64,000 nt of DNA from Salinirussus salinus (GTDB taxonomy: Archaea; Halobacteriota; Halobacteria; Halobacteriales; Haloarculaceae): NCBI RefSeq assembly GCF_009831455.1, contig NZ_WOWO01000003.1, positions 434,001 through 498,000 on the forward strand, in the 5' to 3' direction. This document shows, one piece after another, positions 7,657-15,528 of this stretch. A program made the translations under genes and the position numbers. A model generated the notes under the pieces. It saw nothing but the letters and a program-made list of their open reading frames with translations, was not told where the DNA came from and did no database searches. How positions within the stretch are numbered: the stretch's first letter is position 1; every line of letters starts with the position of its first letter.

Positions 7657-9084
7657 ATGACCGACGACAACCAACTGTACAACCTCAGCAGGCGGAAGCT
7701 ACTCGCAGGCCTGGGGACAGTGGGGCTCGCCTCCGCTGGCGCCGGCCTCGGCACCTCCGCGTTCTTCAGCGACCGCGAAGCCTTCGAGGACAACCGCCTC
7801 ACCGCGGGCACGCTGGACCTGAAACTCGACTACAAGGCGACCTACCTCGGCGGCCCGGGCCGGCTCGACGCCGTGACGGCGATGGGCTACCCCGACGCCG
7901 AGGACCTCGGCGAGGGCCGGTACCTGCTCGACCAGGCACCGAGCCCAGCCGACATGCAGGCCTGGGAGGACCTCGTCCAGGGCGAGGAGTTCGACTTCTG
8001 CTCGCTCGAGGCCGACGAATTCCTGGTCAACGGCAGCGGGATCCCGATGTTCACACTTGAGGACGTGAAACCCGGCGACTCCGGCGAGGTGACCATCAGC
8101 GTCCACATCTGTGACAACCCCGGCTACGTCGAGCTGTTCGGCGACCTCTCCGAGGCCGAGAACGGCGAGACCGAGCCCGAAAGCGAGGTCGACGACACCG
8201 AGGGCGGCGACCTCGCGGACGCCATCGAGGTCTGCGTCTGGTACGACGAGGACTGCGACAACGTCTACGAGCCGACCGGCACCGGCCAGCAACAGGAACT
8301 GGAGGTCGCGCTCGTCAGTGACGTCTCCGGTTCGATGGGCGGCGCACCGCTGTCGGCGCTGAAGACCGCCGCGACGAATTTCGTCGACAACCTCTCCTCG
8401 CCGGACGAGGCCGCGGCGGTCTCGTTCAACAGTGGCGCCACGACCGACCAGGAGCTGACGACCAACTACCAACTCGTCCAGAACGCGATCACCAGCTACA
8501 CCGCGGGTGGCGGCACCTCTATCGCGGCCGGCGTGAACGAGGGTGCCGACGAGCTCCTCAACGGGACCAACGCCACCCCGGGCGCCTCGAAGGTGATGAT
8601 CCTCCTGAGCGACGGACAGTCCAACGCCAGCGCAGCCATCGCAGCCGCCGACGCCGCGAAGAACGCGGGTATCCGCATCTTCACCATCGCGCTGGGCAAC
8701 GCGGACACGAGTCTCTTGGAGAGTCTCGCAACGTCGCCCGACGACGCGTTCGTCGCGCCGAACCCCGCCGACCTGGACACCGTCTACGCGGAGATCGCAC
8801 AGGTCGTCCTCGCGGGCGAACAGAAGATCGCCGAGGGGACGATGAGCGAGGTGTTCGACCAGCTCGCCGACGGCGTCCTGCTGGACGGCAACCGCCAGGA
8901 GGAGGGCGTCCAGCCCTACCCCGGCGCGACCACCCAGTGTATCGGCTTCGAGTGGACGCTCCCGACAGACGTGGGCAACGAGGTCCAGTCCGACTCGGTG
9001 ACCTTCGACATCGGCCTGGCGGCCGAACAGAGCCGCCACAACGACGACCCCGACCCGTACGCTCCCACTCCCACGGCGGAGTGA
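7657..9084 (+). CDS. SipW-dependent TasA-like protein with inserted VWA domain, A2 (475 aa)
   Basis: The signal peptide is nearly identical to its neighbours (SRRKLLAGLGTVG...TSAFFSDREAF), followed by NRLTAGTLDLKL. The TasA-like first half ends with EDVKPGDSGEV...VYEP at about 136-206. A von Willebrand A domain follows at about 215-385, with a complete MIDAS: D222-x-S224-x-S226, T287 and D319. The second half resumes with MSEVFDQLADGVLLDG and GFEWTLPTDVGNEVQ...SRHND at about 395-463. The VWA domain is thus inserted at the point where A1 has only a short linker. A metal-dependent surface-adhesion role is inferred. The start is the ATG 47 bases after the A1 stop. Confidence 0.82.
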   Translation: MTDDNQLYNLSRRKLLAGLGTVGLASAGAGLGTSAFFSDREAFEDNRLTAGTLDLKLDYKATYLGGPGRLDAVTAMGYPDAEDLGEGRYLLDQAPSPADMQAWEDLVQGEEFDFCSLEADEFLVNGSGIPMFTLEDVKPGDSGEVTISVHICDNPGYVELFGDLSEAENGETEPESEVDDTEGGDLADAIEVCVWYDEDCDNVYEPTGTGQQQELEVALVSDVSGSMGGAPLSALKTAATNFVDNLSSPDEAAAVSFNSGATTDQELTTNYQLVQNAITSYTAGGGTSIAAGVNEGADELLNGTNATPGASKVMILLSDGQSNASAAIAAADAAKNAGIRIFTIALGNADTSLLESLATSPDDAFVAPNPADLDTVYAEIAQVVLAGEQKIAEGTMSEVFDQLADGVLLDGNRQEEGVQPYPGATTQCIGFEWTLPTDVGNEVQSDSVTFDIGLAAEQSRHNDDPDPYAPTPTAE

Positions 9085-9163
9085 CCGGGTGAACCGACGG
9101 GCAGGGCCGTTCCGGCCCCGCCCCGACCGTGGTCCGGGGGTCCCGGACCGACCCTTCAGAAAC

Positions 9164-10933
9164 ATGACTGACGACAATCAACTGTACAACCTCAGCAGGC
9201 GGAAGCTGCTGGCGGGCCTGGGGACCGTGGGGCTGGCATCGGCCGGCGCCGGTCTCGGGACCTCCGCGTTCTTCAGCGACCGCGAATCGTTCACGAACAA
9301 CAGCCTCCGCGCCGGCGAGCTCGACCTGCTCGTCGACTGGCAACAGACCTACGACGGCCCCGCCGAGAGCGCGGTCTACGGCTCGGCCGGCCGCCCCTAC
9401 GTCAACGCCTACCCCGACAGCGACGGTGACGGGGTCCAGGACGACGTTCCCCAGTCCTTCGTGGTCTGGGCGAAGCGCAACGGCTACGACCTGAACACCG
9501 CTGCCGGCCAGTCGGCCGCAGTCGCCGCGTTCAAAGACGCCTTCTTCGCGGACCTGGGCGCGGGCAACGACTGGGAGGCGCCGCTGGTCGCACTCGACGA
9601 CGTGAAGCCCGGCGACACCGGCGAGGTGACGCTGTCGCTGCACTTCTTCGACAACCCCGCATACATCCGGATGCTCGGGGACCTGACCGGCGAGGCCGAG
9701 AACGGGCTCACCGAGCCCGAGGCCGAGGTGGATTCGACCCCCGACACCGGCGAGCTCGGCGAGAGCGTCGACGTGCTCGTCTGGAACGACGACGGCGACA
9801 ACGTCTACGAGCCACGGAACGGCCAGGACGTCGACGTCGTCGTCCTGTTCGACACCTCCTGTTCGATGGAGTGGGCCGACTCCTCCGCGGGATGTAACGC
9901 AAACGAAAACACGCCCGCGCCGAACAAGTTCCCGCAGGCACAGGCCGGCGCGAAGGCGCTGTTCGAGGAGCTGCTGGCCGAGCCCGACGTCTCCGGGCTG
10001 GGCCTGCCCGCCGACATGATTCCGGACGCGAACGTCCGCGTCGGACTCGTCGAGTACGGCAACGACACCGGGGTCAAGGTCCCCCTCGGGGACGACCTGG
10101 ACGCGCTGCGCAACGAGGTCGACGCGATGTCCCCCGGCAACAGCACCCTCTTGCCGACCGCACTGGAGGAGGCCATCGACATGCTCGAGGGCAGCGACGC
10201 CGACGAGAAGTGCGTCGTCGTCATCGGTGACGGCCAGCCCCACGACACGGGCAACAACGAACCCGGAAGCGGCTCGCCCGTGAACCCGCTCTCCGGCGTC
10301 ACCTACGACGACTGGGGGGCGACCTACTCGGTCCAGCTGACCGAGTACCTCGAGGACGTGGTCGGCGCGAACGTGCTGACCGTCCACTACGAGGTCGAAC
10401 CTGAGGTGAGCCTGGCGACGGGGATCGACACGGCCTACGCCCAGGGCACGGCCCCGAACTACGACATCGTCGACGGGGAGATCCAGACCATCGAGCTGTT
10501 CGAGATCATGGCCTCGCCGGTCAGCGGCGACCCTCTCGACATCAACCGTCTCTCCTTCGCCGCGGACCGTGACCGGCTGGTCTGTGTACTCCACCGGATC
10601 GCCCACCTCTGTGCCGGCGAGGTCCCGCTGTTCTACGGCAGCCTCGACGGCGCGCTGGAGGCGCTTGACGACGGACTCCTCCTCGTGGGGAACCCCCGGG
10701 TCGCGGCCGATCCCGAGAGCGACGCCCCCGTCCGGGAGTGTCTGGAGTGGTCCTGCACCTACTACGTCGGCTTCGAGTGGGCCGTCGACCCGGCGGTCGG
10801 CAACGAGATCCAGTCCGACTCCCTCGAGTTCTCGCTGGGCTTCGAGGCCGAGCAGTGCCGGCACAACGACGCGCCCTTCGAGAGCGAGGACGCCGAGCCC
10901 GCCGGCCAGGAGGTCACGCAGACGGCGGACTGA
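9164..10933 (+). CDS. SipW-dependent TasA-like protein with inserted VWA domain, A3 (589 aa)
   Basis: The signal peptide and LRAGELDLLV mature start match A2. Residues 85-94 read DSDGDGVQDD, a calcium-loop motif of the EF-hand or thrombospondin-3 kind. The first TasA-like half is at about 145-216 (DDVKPGDTGEV...DNVYEP). A longer VWA domain follows at about 223-480, with MIDAS residues D230-x-S232-x-S234, T328 and D356. The second half (GALEALDDGLLLVG, GFEWAVDPAVGNEIQ, CRHND) is at about 495-569. The VWA contains extra cysteines not present in A2. The start was chosen by its near-identity to A2; in-frame codons further upstream are not conserved. Confidence 0.82.
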   Translation: MTDDNQLYNLSRRKLLAGLGTVGLASAGAGLGTSAFFSDRESFTNNSLRAGELDLLVDWQQTYDGPAESAVYGSAGRPYVNAYPDSDGDGVQDDVPQSFVVWAKRNGYDLNTAAGQSAAVAAFKDAFFADLGAGNDWEAPLVALDDVKPGDTGEVTLSLHFFDNPAYIRMLGDLTGEAENGLTEPEAEVDSTPDTGELGESVDVLVWNDDGDNVYEPRNGQDVDVVVLFDTSCSMEWADSSAGCNANENTPAPNKFPQAQAGAKALFEELLAEPDVSGLGLPADMIPDANVRVGLVEYGNDTGVKVPLGDDLDALRNEVDAMSPGNSTLLPTALEEAIDMLEGSDADEKCVVVIGDGQPHDTGNNEPGSGSPVNPLSGVTYDDWGATYSVQLTEYLEDVVGANVLTVHYEVEPEVSLATGIDTAYAQGTAPNYDIVDGEIQTIELFEIMASPVSGDPLDINRLSFAADRDRLVCVLHRIAHLCAGEVPLFYGSLDGALEALDDGLLLVGNPRVAADPESDAPVRECLEWSCTYYVGFEWAVDPAVGNEIQSDSLEFSLGFEAEQCRHNDAPFESEDAEPAGQEVTQTAD

Positions 10934-10954
10934 CTTCCGGCAAACGAAGCCGGT

Positions 10955-10990
10955 GTACGGCCTCCGTACGCCGCTGTACGGACCTCGTAC
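10955..10990. promoter_or_regulatory. Second, internal GTAC operator array
   Basis: GTAC occurs at 10955, 10966, 10976 and 10987, in steps of 11, 10 and 11 bases. The sites form inverted pairs: GTACGG-CCT-CCGTAC at 10955-10969 and GTACG-GACCT-CGTAC at 10976-10990. The array ends about 28 bases before a weak TATA-like CATACCTAT at 11018-11026, the same geometry as the array upstream of A1. This suggests the downstream half of the cluster has its own coordinately controlled promoter. Confidence 0.62.
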
Positions 10991-11065
10991 CGGTTCGGAC
11001 GCGGCCGGGAACGACTCCATACCTATCCCCCCGGCAGTCGAGGGGAGGACAACGAACACAACACT

Positions 11066-11905
11066 ATGCAACTGACACGTCGGCAGCTACTGGCCGGCAT
11101 CGGCGCCGGCGCACTCGGGGTGACCGGGGCGAACCTGACCCGCCAGGAGCCCCGCTACACCCACTACACCTACGCCTCGGACGGCGACCTCGACGACCGC
11201 CGGGTCCGGGTCGCGTGGTACGAACGCTACAACGGCGTCGCCCTGGAGAGCCAGGCCGGGCCCGCCGAGGCCAGCCTGACCGAGACACTCGACCCCGGGA
11301 CCGACCCCACCTACGTCCACGACCCGACGGACGTGACGGCCGTCAACGGTCCCGTCGTCACCGTCGGGAACGTCCTCCCCGGTGACGAGGGGACGCTCGT
11401 GGTCGGGCTCGAGGCCGTCGACGACGGCGACCTCCTCGCGGAACCGGTCGACGTCTGGCTCCGCGGGGTCGTCACCGACGACGCGGAGGGCGGGCTGAAC
11501 GAGGCCGAGGCCGCCGCGGGCGACCGGTCGCCCGACGACGGCGAGCTCGACGAGCGGGTCACCGTCGCGCTCTGGCGGGACGGCTCGCCGCTTGGCTCCT
11601 GTAACGGCCGCCGGGAGTTCTCCGAGGCCCTGGAGGCGCCGCTGGTCGAGCGGGCCCCGCTCGGGACCGCCTTCGGTCCCGACAGCGACGTCGGCGACGC
11701 CGACGGCCAGCGCGTGCTGACCGGGCTCACCCCCGGGTCGGCGCGCTGTTTCGCGCTCGCGTGGTCGATGCCCGACGCCGACGGCGTCAACGTCGCCCAG
11801 GGCGACAGCGTCGCCTTCGAACTCGCCTTCGGGGCCGTCCCCGCCGGCGCCGCGAGCCCGTTCCCTGTGGCGCCGACGGTCCAGCCGACGGAGGTGGGGC
11901 CGTGA
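11066..11905 (+). CDS. TasA/SipW-like exported protein, divergent, A4 (279 aa)
   Basis: It opens MQLTRRQLLAGIGAGALGV, a short RR-containing signal, but lacks the FSDxE cleavage motif of A1-A3. The two conserved strands of the family are still recognisable: GNVLPGDEGTLVV...GGLNEAEA with DDGELDERVTVALW (about 99-175), and ALAWSMPDADGVNVAQGDSVAFEL near 230-255. It is the first gene after the internal GTAC array and overlaps the next gene by 4 bases. It may be a minor subunit or anchor of the same surface structure. Function is inferred from neighbours only. Confidence 0.7.
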   Translation: MQLTRRQLLAGIGAGALGVTGANLTRQEPRYTHYTYASDGDLDDRRVRVAWYERYNGVALESQAGPAEASLTETLDPGTDPTYVHDPTDVTAVNGPVVTVGNVLPGDEGTLVVGLEAVDDGDLLAEPVDVWLRGVVTDDAEGGLNEAEAAAGDRSPDDGELDERVTVALWRDGSPLGSCNGRREFSEALEAPLVERAPLGTAFGPDSDVGDADGQRVLTGLTPGSARCFALAWSMPDADGVNVAQGDSVAFELAFGAVPAGAASPFPVAPTVQPTEVGP

Positions 11906-13131
11906 GCCTCACCCGCAGGCGCGTGCTCGCGGCGCTGGCTGCGGCCGGCGGCGCCGGCGCGCTCGCCGGCCAGGGCACCGGCGCACTCCTCCGGGACAGC
12001 GAGGGGACGGGCGGCGAGCTGACCGCCGGTCTCGTCGACCTCACCGTCGCCTACTGGCAGGGTGACCCGACGGCCGTCGACCTCGACGACCCCGACGGCG
12101 TCGCCGACGGGCCACGGCTCGCGCTCCCGATAGCCGTTCCGGCGGACGGGACCGAGGGCCGGACGCTGCTGCGGTTCTCGCTGCCCGAGTCGGCGCGGGG
12201 AGTCAACAACCCCGCGAGCCTCTGGCTCCGGGCCGACTGCCCGGCGCAGACGACGCTCGCGGAGCTGCTGGGCGTCCGGCTGCGGTACTCGGACGCCGAC
12301 GGAACGGCCGGCCCCCGCATCGACGAGGGGTCGCTACGGGAGGTCGCTGAGGGGCTGCGGACCGGCCGCCGGCTCGACGGCGACGGCGACCCCCCGAACG
12401 GCTTCGACTGCCTGACCGACGACCTGTTCGTGCTCGTGGAGTACGACCTCCAGGGCTACGTCGGCAGCGAGACCGTCGAGTTCGCACTCGACGTCGCCGC
12501 CGTCCAGTGTCGCAACAGCGACCCCGACCGGAACCCCTTCGCCCCGAGTTCCCCCGACCCCTGCCCGCCCGCCTGGCGCTGTGACTGCTGCTGGCCGGTC
12601 GGGAAGGTGGAGGTCGACGAGCCCCTCGAAGCGGGCCGGACCTACGCCTTCGACGAGGGGCTGGTCGGCTACGCGCTCGACGTGACCGCCGTCGACGGCG
12701 ACTCGGGCGTGGCCTTCGAGCTGGTCTCGACCGACGGCGGCCCCGTCCTCCCGCTCTGTGCGGTGGCGGTCAAGGGTGGCCCGAACGATGCCCAGTACGA
12801 GCGCCCCGACGACACCTACGGATTCGACACGGGCGTCCTCGACGGGGCGGTCGACGGGGTCATCAGCGCGCCGGAAAACCCCAACAGCGGCGGCCGCTAC
12901 GCCATCAGCTACGTGCTCGTGAGCGTCTGCGCGCCGACCCTCGAGGGCGGGGACTGTCCCGAACCGCTGGCGAAGCCCGCGGCGAGCGTCGACGGGCCGC
13001 CGTCGACGCCCGGGTCCGGGGACGGCCCCGGACCGAACCCCGGGCCGAAACACGCCGGGGGCGGAGCCGACACGTCCGGCGGGGGCGCCGCGCCGCCGGC
13101 CGAGTCCGGTGAGACTGGAGGGGGCGAATGA
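11902..13131 (+). CDS. SipW-type exported protein with proline/glycine-rich tail, A5 (409 aa)
   Basis: The GTG start overlaps the A4 stop (GTGA). The N terminus reads VSLTRRRVLAALAAAGG...GALLRDSEGT, then GELTAGLVDLTV, the family's mature-start signature. Later strands FSLPESARGVNNPASLWL and VEFALDVAAVQCRNSD correspond to the conserved halves of A1-A3. Residues about 218-226 hold a cysteine cluster (CPPAWRCDCCW), followed by an extra beta domain. The end is disordered, rich in Gly, Pro and Ser, perhaps a spacer at the envelope. An upstream in-frame ATG lies inside A4 and was rejected. The gene overlaps the signal peptidase by 4 bases. Confidence 0.75.
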   Translation: MSLTRRRVLAALAAAGGAGALAGQGTGALLRDSEGTGGELTAGLVDLTVAYWQGDPTAVDLDDPDGVADGPRLALPIAVPADGTEGRTLLRFSLPESARGVNNPASLWLRADCPAQTTLAELLGVRLRYSDADGTAGPRIDEGSLREVAEGLRTGRRLDGDGDPPNGFDCLTDDLFVLVEYDLQGYVGSETVEFALDVAAVQCRNSDPDRNPFAPSSPDPCPPAWRCDCCWPVGKVEVDEPLEAGRTYAFDEGLVGYALDVTAVDGDSGVAFELVSTDGGPVLPLCAVAVKGGPNDAQYERPDDTYGFDTGVLDGAVDGVISAPENPNSGGRYAISYVLVSVCAPTLEGGDCPEPLAKPAASVDGPPSTPGSGDGPGPNPGPKHAGGGADTSGGGAAPPAESGETGGGE

Positions 13132-14165
13132 GCCCGCTCGGCCGGCTCCGGTCGGCCAACAGCTCCCGGGCCCGGAAGGTGGCGGTCGCGCTCGCCGGGG
13201 TGCTCCTGGTGGCGGCGGTGGTCCCCTTCGTCGTCTTCGCGGTCCCCCAGGTCGTCGGCGCGGACCACGGCTACGTGATCCTCTCCGGGAGCATGGAGCC
13301 GGCGCTCTCGCCGGGTGACGTGGTCATCGTGGCCGCAACCGCGGAGGTCGCCGCGGGCGACATCGTCACCTTCGACGACGGCAACGAAGTCCCGACGACC
13401 CACCGGGTGGTCGGCACCCAGGACGGCCAGTTCGTCACGAAAGGTGACGCGAACGAGGAGCCCGACAGCCGGCTGGTCGCGCGGGAGAGTCTCGTCGGCA
13501 AGGTGGTACTGACCATCCCGCTTGTCGGCCACGTCATCCTCTGGGCGAACACCCCGACCGGCTACGTGGCGATGGTCGTCGCGCCGCTGGCCCTGCTGCT
13601 GGTCACAGAGCTGTACAGCTGGGCGCGCCGCGGTGACGCCGCTGACACCGCGCCCGACGGTGTCGACGACACGGAGAACGAGGACGACGCGCCGGCCGCG
13701 AGCACTGACGCCGACCAGGCGGACGATGCGGAGGCCGCTGCAGCGGAGGCCGACGCCGAAACCGATACCGAGGCGGAGGCCGACGCGGACACCGATGCGG
13801 AGGCCGACCCGGAGACGGACGCTGAGACGCCGTCGCGGGCCGGTACCGTCGCGGTGGCGGTCGCGGACCTGAAGCTCACGCTGCTGGCCTCCGGGACGTT
13901 GCTGGCGTACGCGGGCTGGAACGTCTACGGCGAGGTGACCGTGGCTGCGGCCCCGGACCCGGTGTCGGTGGGCGCGGCGACCGCCGGCGGGCTGGGCCTG
14001 CTGTTTGCCGGCTGGGTCACCGTCGGCGCGTGGCACCGTGCGAGAACGGCCGACGACTCCGGGAGCGCGTCCGCGACGGAGCCGCTGGCAGCGGAGACCG
14101 ACGGCGGGACCGACACGGGCGGGGAGCCCGACGCCGACGGCGCGGACGCGGAGGCAGACCGATGA
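13128..14165 (+). CDS. Signal peptidase I (archaeal/ER type, SipW-like) with acidic tail and extra membrane helices (345 aa)
   Basis: A membrane-embedded serine protease of the S26B type. Residues about 17-44 form the first membrane helix. ILSGSMEPAL carries the catalytic Ser55. His92 in TTHRVV replaces the bacterial Lys, as in the archaeal/ER branch, and Asp107 lies in KGDAN. A second helix at about 143-163 would normally end the enzyme. Here a ~70-residue Asp/Glu/Ala-rich linker (about 168-238) and two more helices (about 244-264 and 279-301) follow, then another acidic tail. Its position directly after five SipW-type substrates argues that it is the dedicated processing enzyme. Confidence 0.88.
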   Translation: MSPLGRLRSANSSRARKVAVALAGVLLVAAVVPFVVFAVPQVVGADHGYVILSGSMEPALSPGDVVIVAATAEVAAGDIVTFDDGNEVPTTHRVVGTQDGQFVTKGDANEEPDSRLVARESLVGKVVLTIPLVGHVILWANTPTGYVAMVVAPLALLLVTELYSWARRGDAADTAPDGVDDTENEDDAPAASTDADQADDAEAAAAEADAETDTEAEADADTDAEADPETDAETPSRAGTVAVAVADLKLTLLASGTLLAYAGWNVYGEVTVAAAPDPVSVGAATAGGLGLLFAGWVTVGAWHRARTADDSGSASATEPLAAETDGGTDTGGEPDADGADAEADR

Positions 14166-15448
14166 AACGAACAGTCGTTATCTTCGTCGCCCTCATGGCC
14201 GCCTTCGCGGCCGCGACCGGCGGCGTCGTGGGCGGTGAGGGAACGTCCGCTGGACGGCTCGGCGACACCGAGGCCGTCGACGTCACGTTCAGCGCGAGCA
14301 GCGACGGCACGGACTTCGCCGTCCGGGAGCCGGTCCCCGACGCGCGGGCGGCCGGCGACGGCGCCGGTCCCGGGCCCGGAGCGAAGCGCGGGTCCGGCGA
14401 CAGCGGCCCCGTCGCCACGGCCGCTGGAAACGCGACCGGTGACGGACCGGGAACGACCGGGGCACCGACGCCCGCGACGGCCGGAAACGGGACGGCCGGT
14501 AATCCGGAACCCCCTGCAGGAGACACCGGTGACCGGCCAGCCTCCCCCTCCGGGAACCGCACCACCGACGCGGGCGAGAATGCCGCCGGCGACCCGGCCG
14601 GGAACGCCACCGCCGGCCCGGGCGGGAACGTCGCCGTCGACACCGACGGGAACGCGACCGCCGTCGGACACGACAACGCGACCGCCGTCGGACACGACAA
14701 CGCGACCGCCGTCGGAAGCGGTGACCCGGCCGGCGGTGAGGGCGGCAACGCCACCGCTGGTCTGGGGGAGGATCCCGACCCGGACATCGCCGACGCGGCC
14801 GACCCGTCCCAGCCGGGGACCAACACCTCCGACGGCGGCCAGGTGGGTGACGGGGTCGCCGAGCCCACGGCAGCCGCCGGTGCGGACACGGACGACGACA
14901 GCCTCGCGAACGCCACCGCCGAGGCTCCGTCAGACGACGACCCGGCGGCCTCAGGGACGGGCGCGGGGAACGCGACGGCCACCCCGCCCGCCGGGACCGA
15001 CACCCCGGGGGCGAATTCGACGGTCGCCGACGGCTCCGAACCCGCCGGCCCCGCGGTCGAGGCGTCAACGACCGACAGCGCCACCGCGACGCCGGACCGG
15101 ACCGCAAACGGCTCCGGAACGGAGGACACGCAGACGGCCGACGCGACCGCTCCGGCCGGGGAGGGCGACCCCGACTCCGACGGCGAGGCCGTCGGCGCGG
15201 ATAGTGGGGGCGCCGCTACGGACGGCGAGGACACCGCTGCGGATACCGAACCCTCTGACGCAGACGGAGGGGCCTCCGCCGCGACGGATCAGCCCCCCGA
15301 CGCGGAGGACGAGAGCCCCGACGCCGGCGACGATACGGCCGCCACGGAGTCTGAGGCCCGGGCGGACGACGCGCCGTCCTCGACGGGGACGGACTCCACC
15401 GGTGGGGGCGGTCCCGCCGAGGGGACCACCTCCGCCGACGGCGAGTGA
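14162..15448 (+). CDS. Secreted low-complexity, N-glycosylation-sequon-rich (mucin-like) protein (428 aa)
   Basis: No known fold is visible. Residues 1-25 (MKRTVVIFVALMAAFAAATG) form a Sec-type signal peptide. The remainder is almost entirely Ala, Gly, Asp, Thr, Pro and Asn. At least a dozen N-x-S/T sequons are spread along it (NAT, NGT, NRT, NTS, NST, NGS), including a tandem block near residues 163-187. Such composition suggests an extended, heavily glycosylated surface or matrix protein. It overlaps the signal peptidase by 4 bases and closes the cluster. No C-terminal membrane anchor is present, so it may be released or bound by its partners. Confidence 0.7.
   Translation: MKRTVVIFVALMAAFAAATGGVVGGEGTSAGRLGDTEAVDVTFSASSDGTDFAVREPVPDARAAGDGAGPGPGAKRGSGDSGPVATAAGNATGDGPGTTGAPTPATAGNGTAGNPEPPAGDTGDRPASPSGNRTTDAGENAAGDPAGNATAGPGGNVAVDTDGNATAVGHDNATAVGHDNATAVGSGDPAGGEGGNATAGLGEDPDPDIADAADPSQPGTNTSDGGQVGDGVAEPTAAAGADTDDDSLANATAEAPSDDDPAASGTGAGNATATPPAGTDTPGANSTVADGSEPAGPAVEASTTDSATATPDRTANGSGTEDTQTADATAPAGEGDPDSDGEAVGADSGGAATDGEDTAADTEPSDADGGASAATDQPPDAEDESPDAGDDTAATESEARADDAPSSTGTDSTGGGGPAEGTTSADGE
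14651..14716 (+). repeat. 24-bp tandem repeat inside the mucin-like gene
   Basis: A 24-base unit beginning AACGCGACCGCCGTCGGA occurs at 14651-14674 and 14675-14698, with a partial third copy at 14699-14716. It encodes NATAVGHD repeats, so each unit adds one glycosylation sequon. Confidence 0.85.
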
Positions 15449-15528
15449 GGCGTCGATACCTGCCACGCCCGAGCGGCGGGTGTGGGTGGTTCTCTCCCGG
15501 CTCAGGTCCGGGCGTCCCTCGACTGCCC

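Noticed and set aside
14017-15234. Ser/Pro-rich ORF antisense to the mucin-like gene
   Set aside because: A consequence of the low-complexity repeat on the other strand; the plus-strand frame has a signal peptide and coupling to the signal peptidase.
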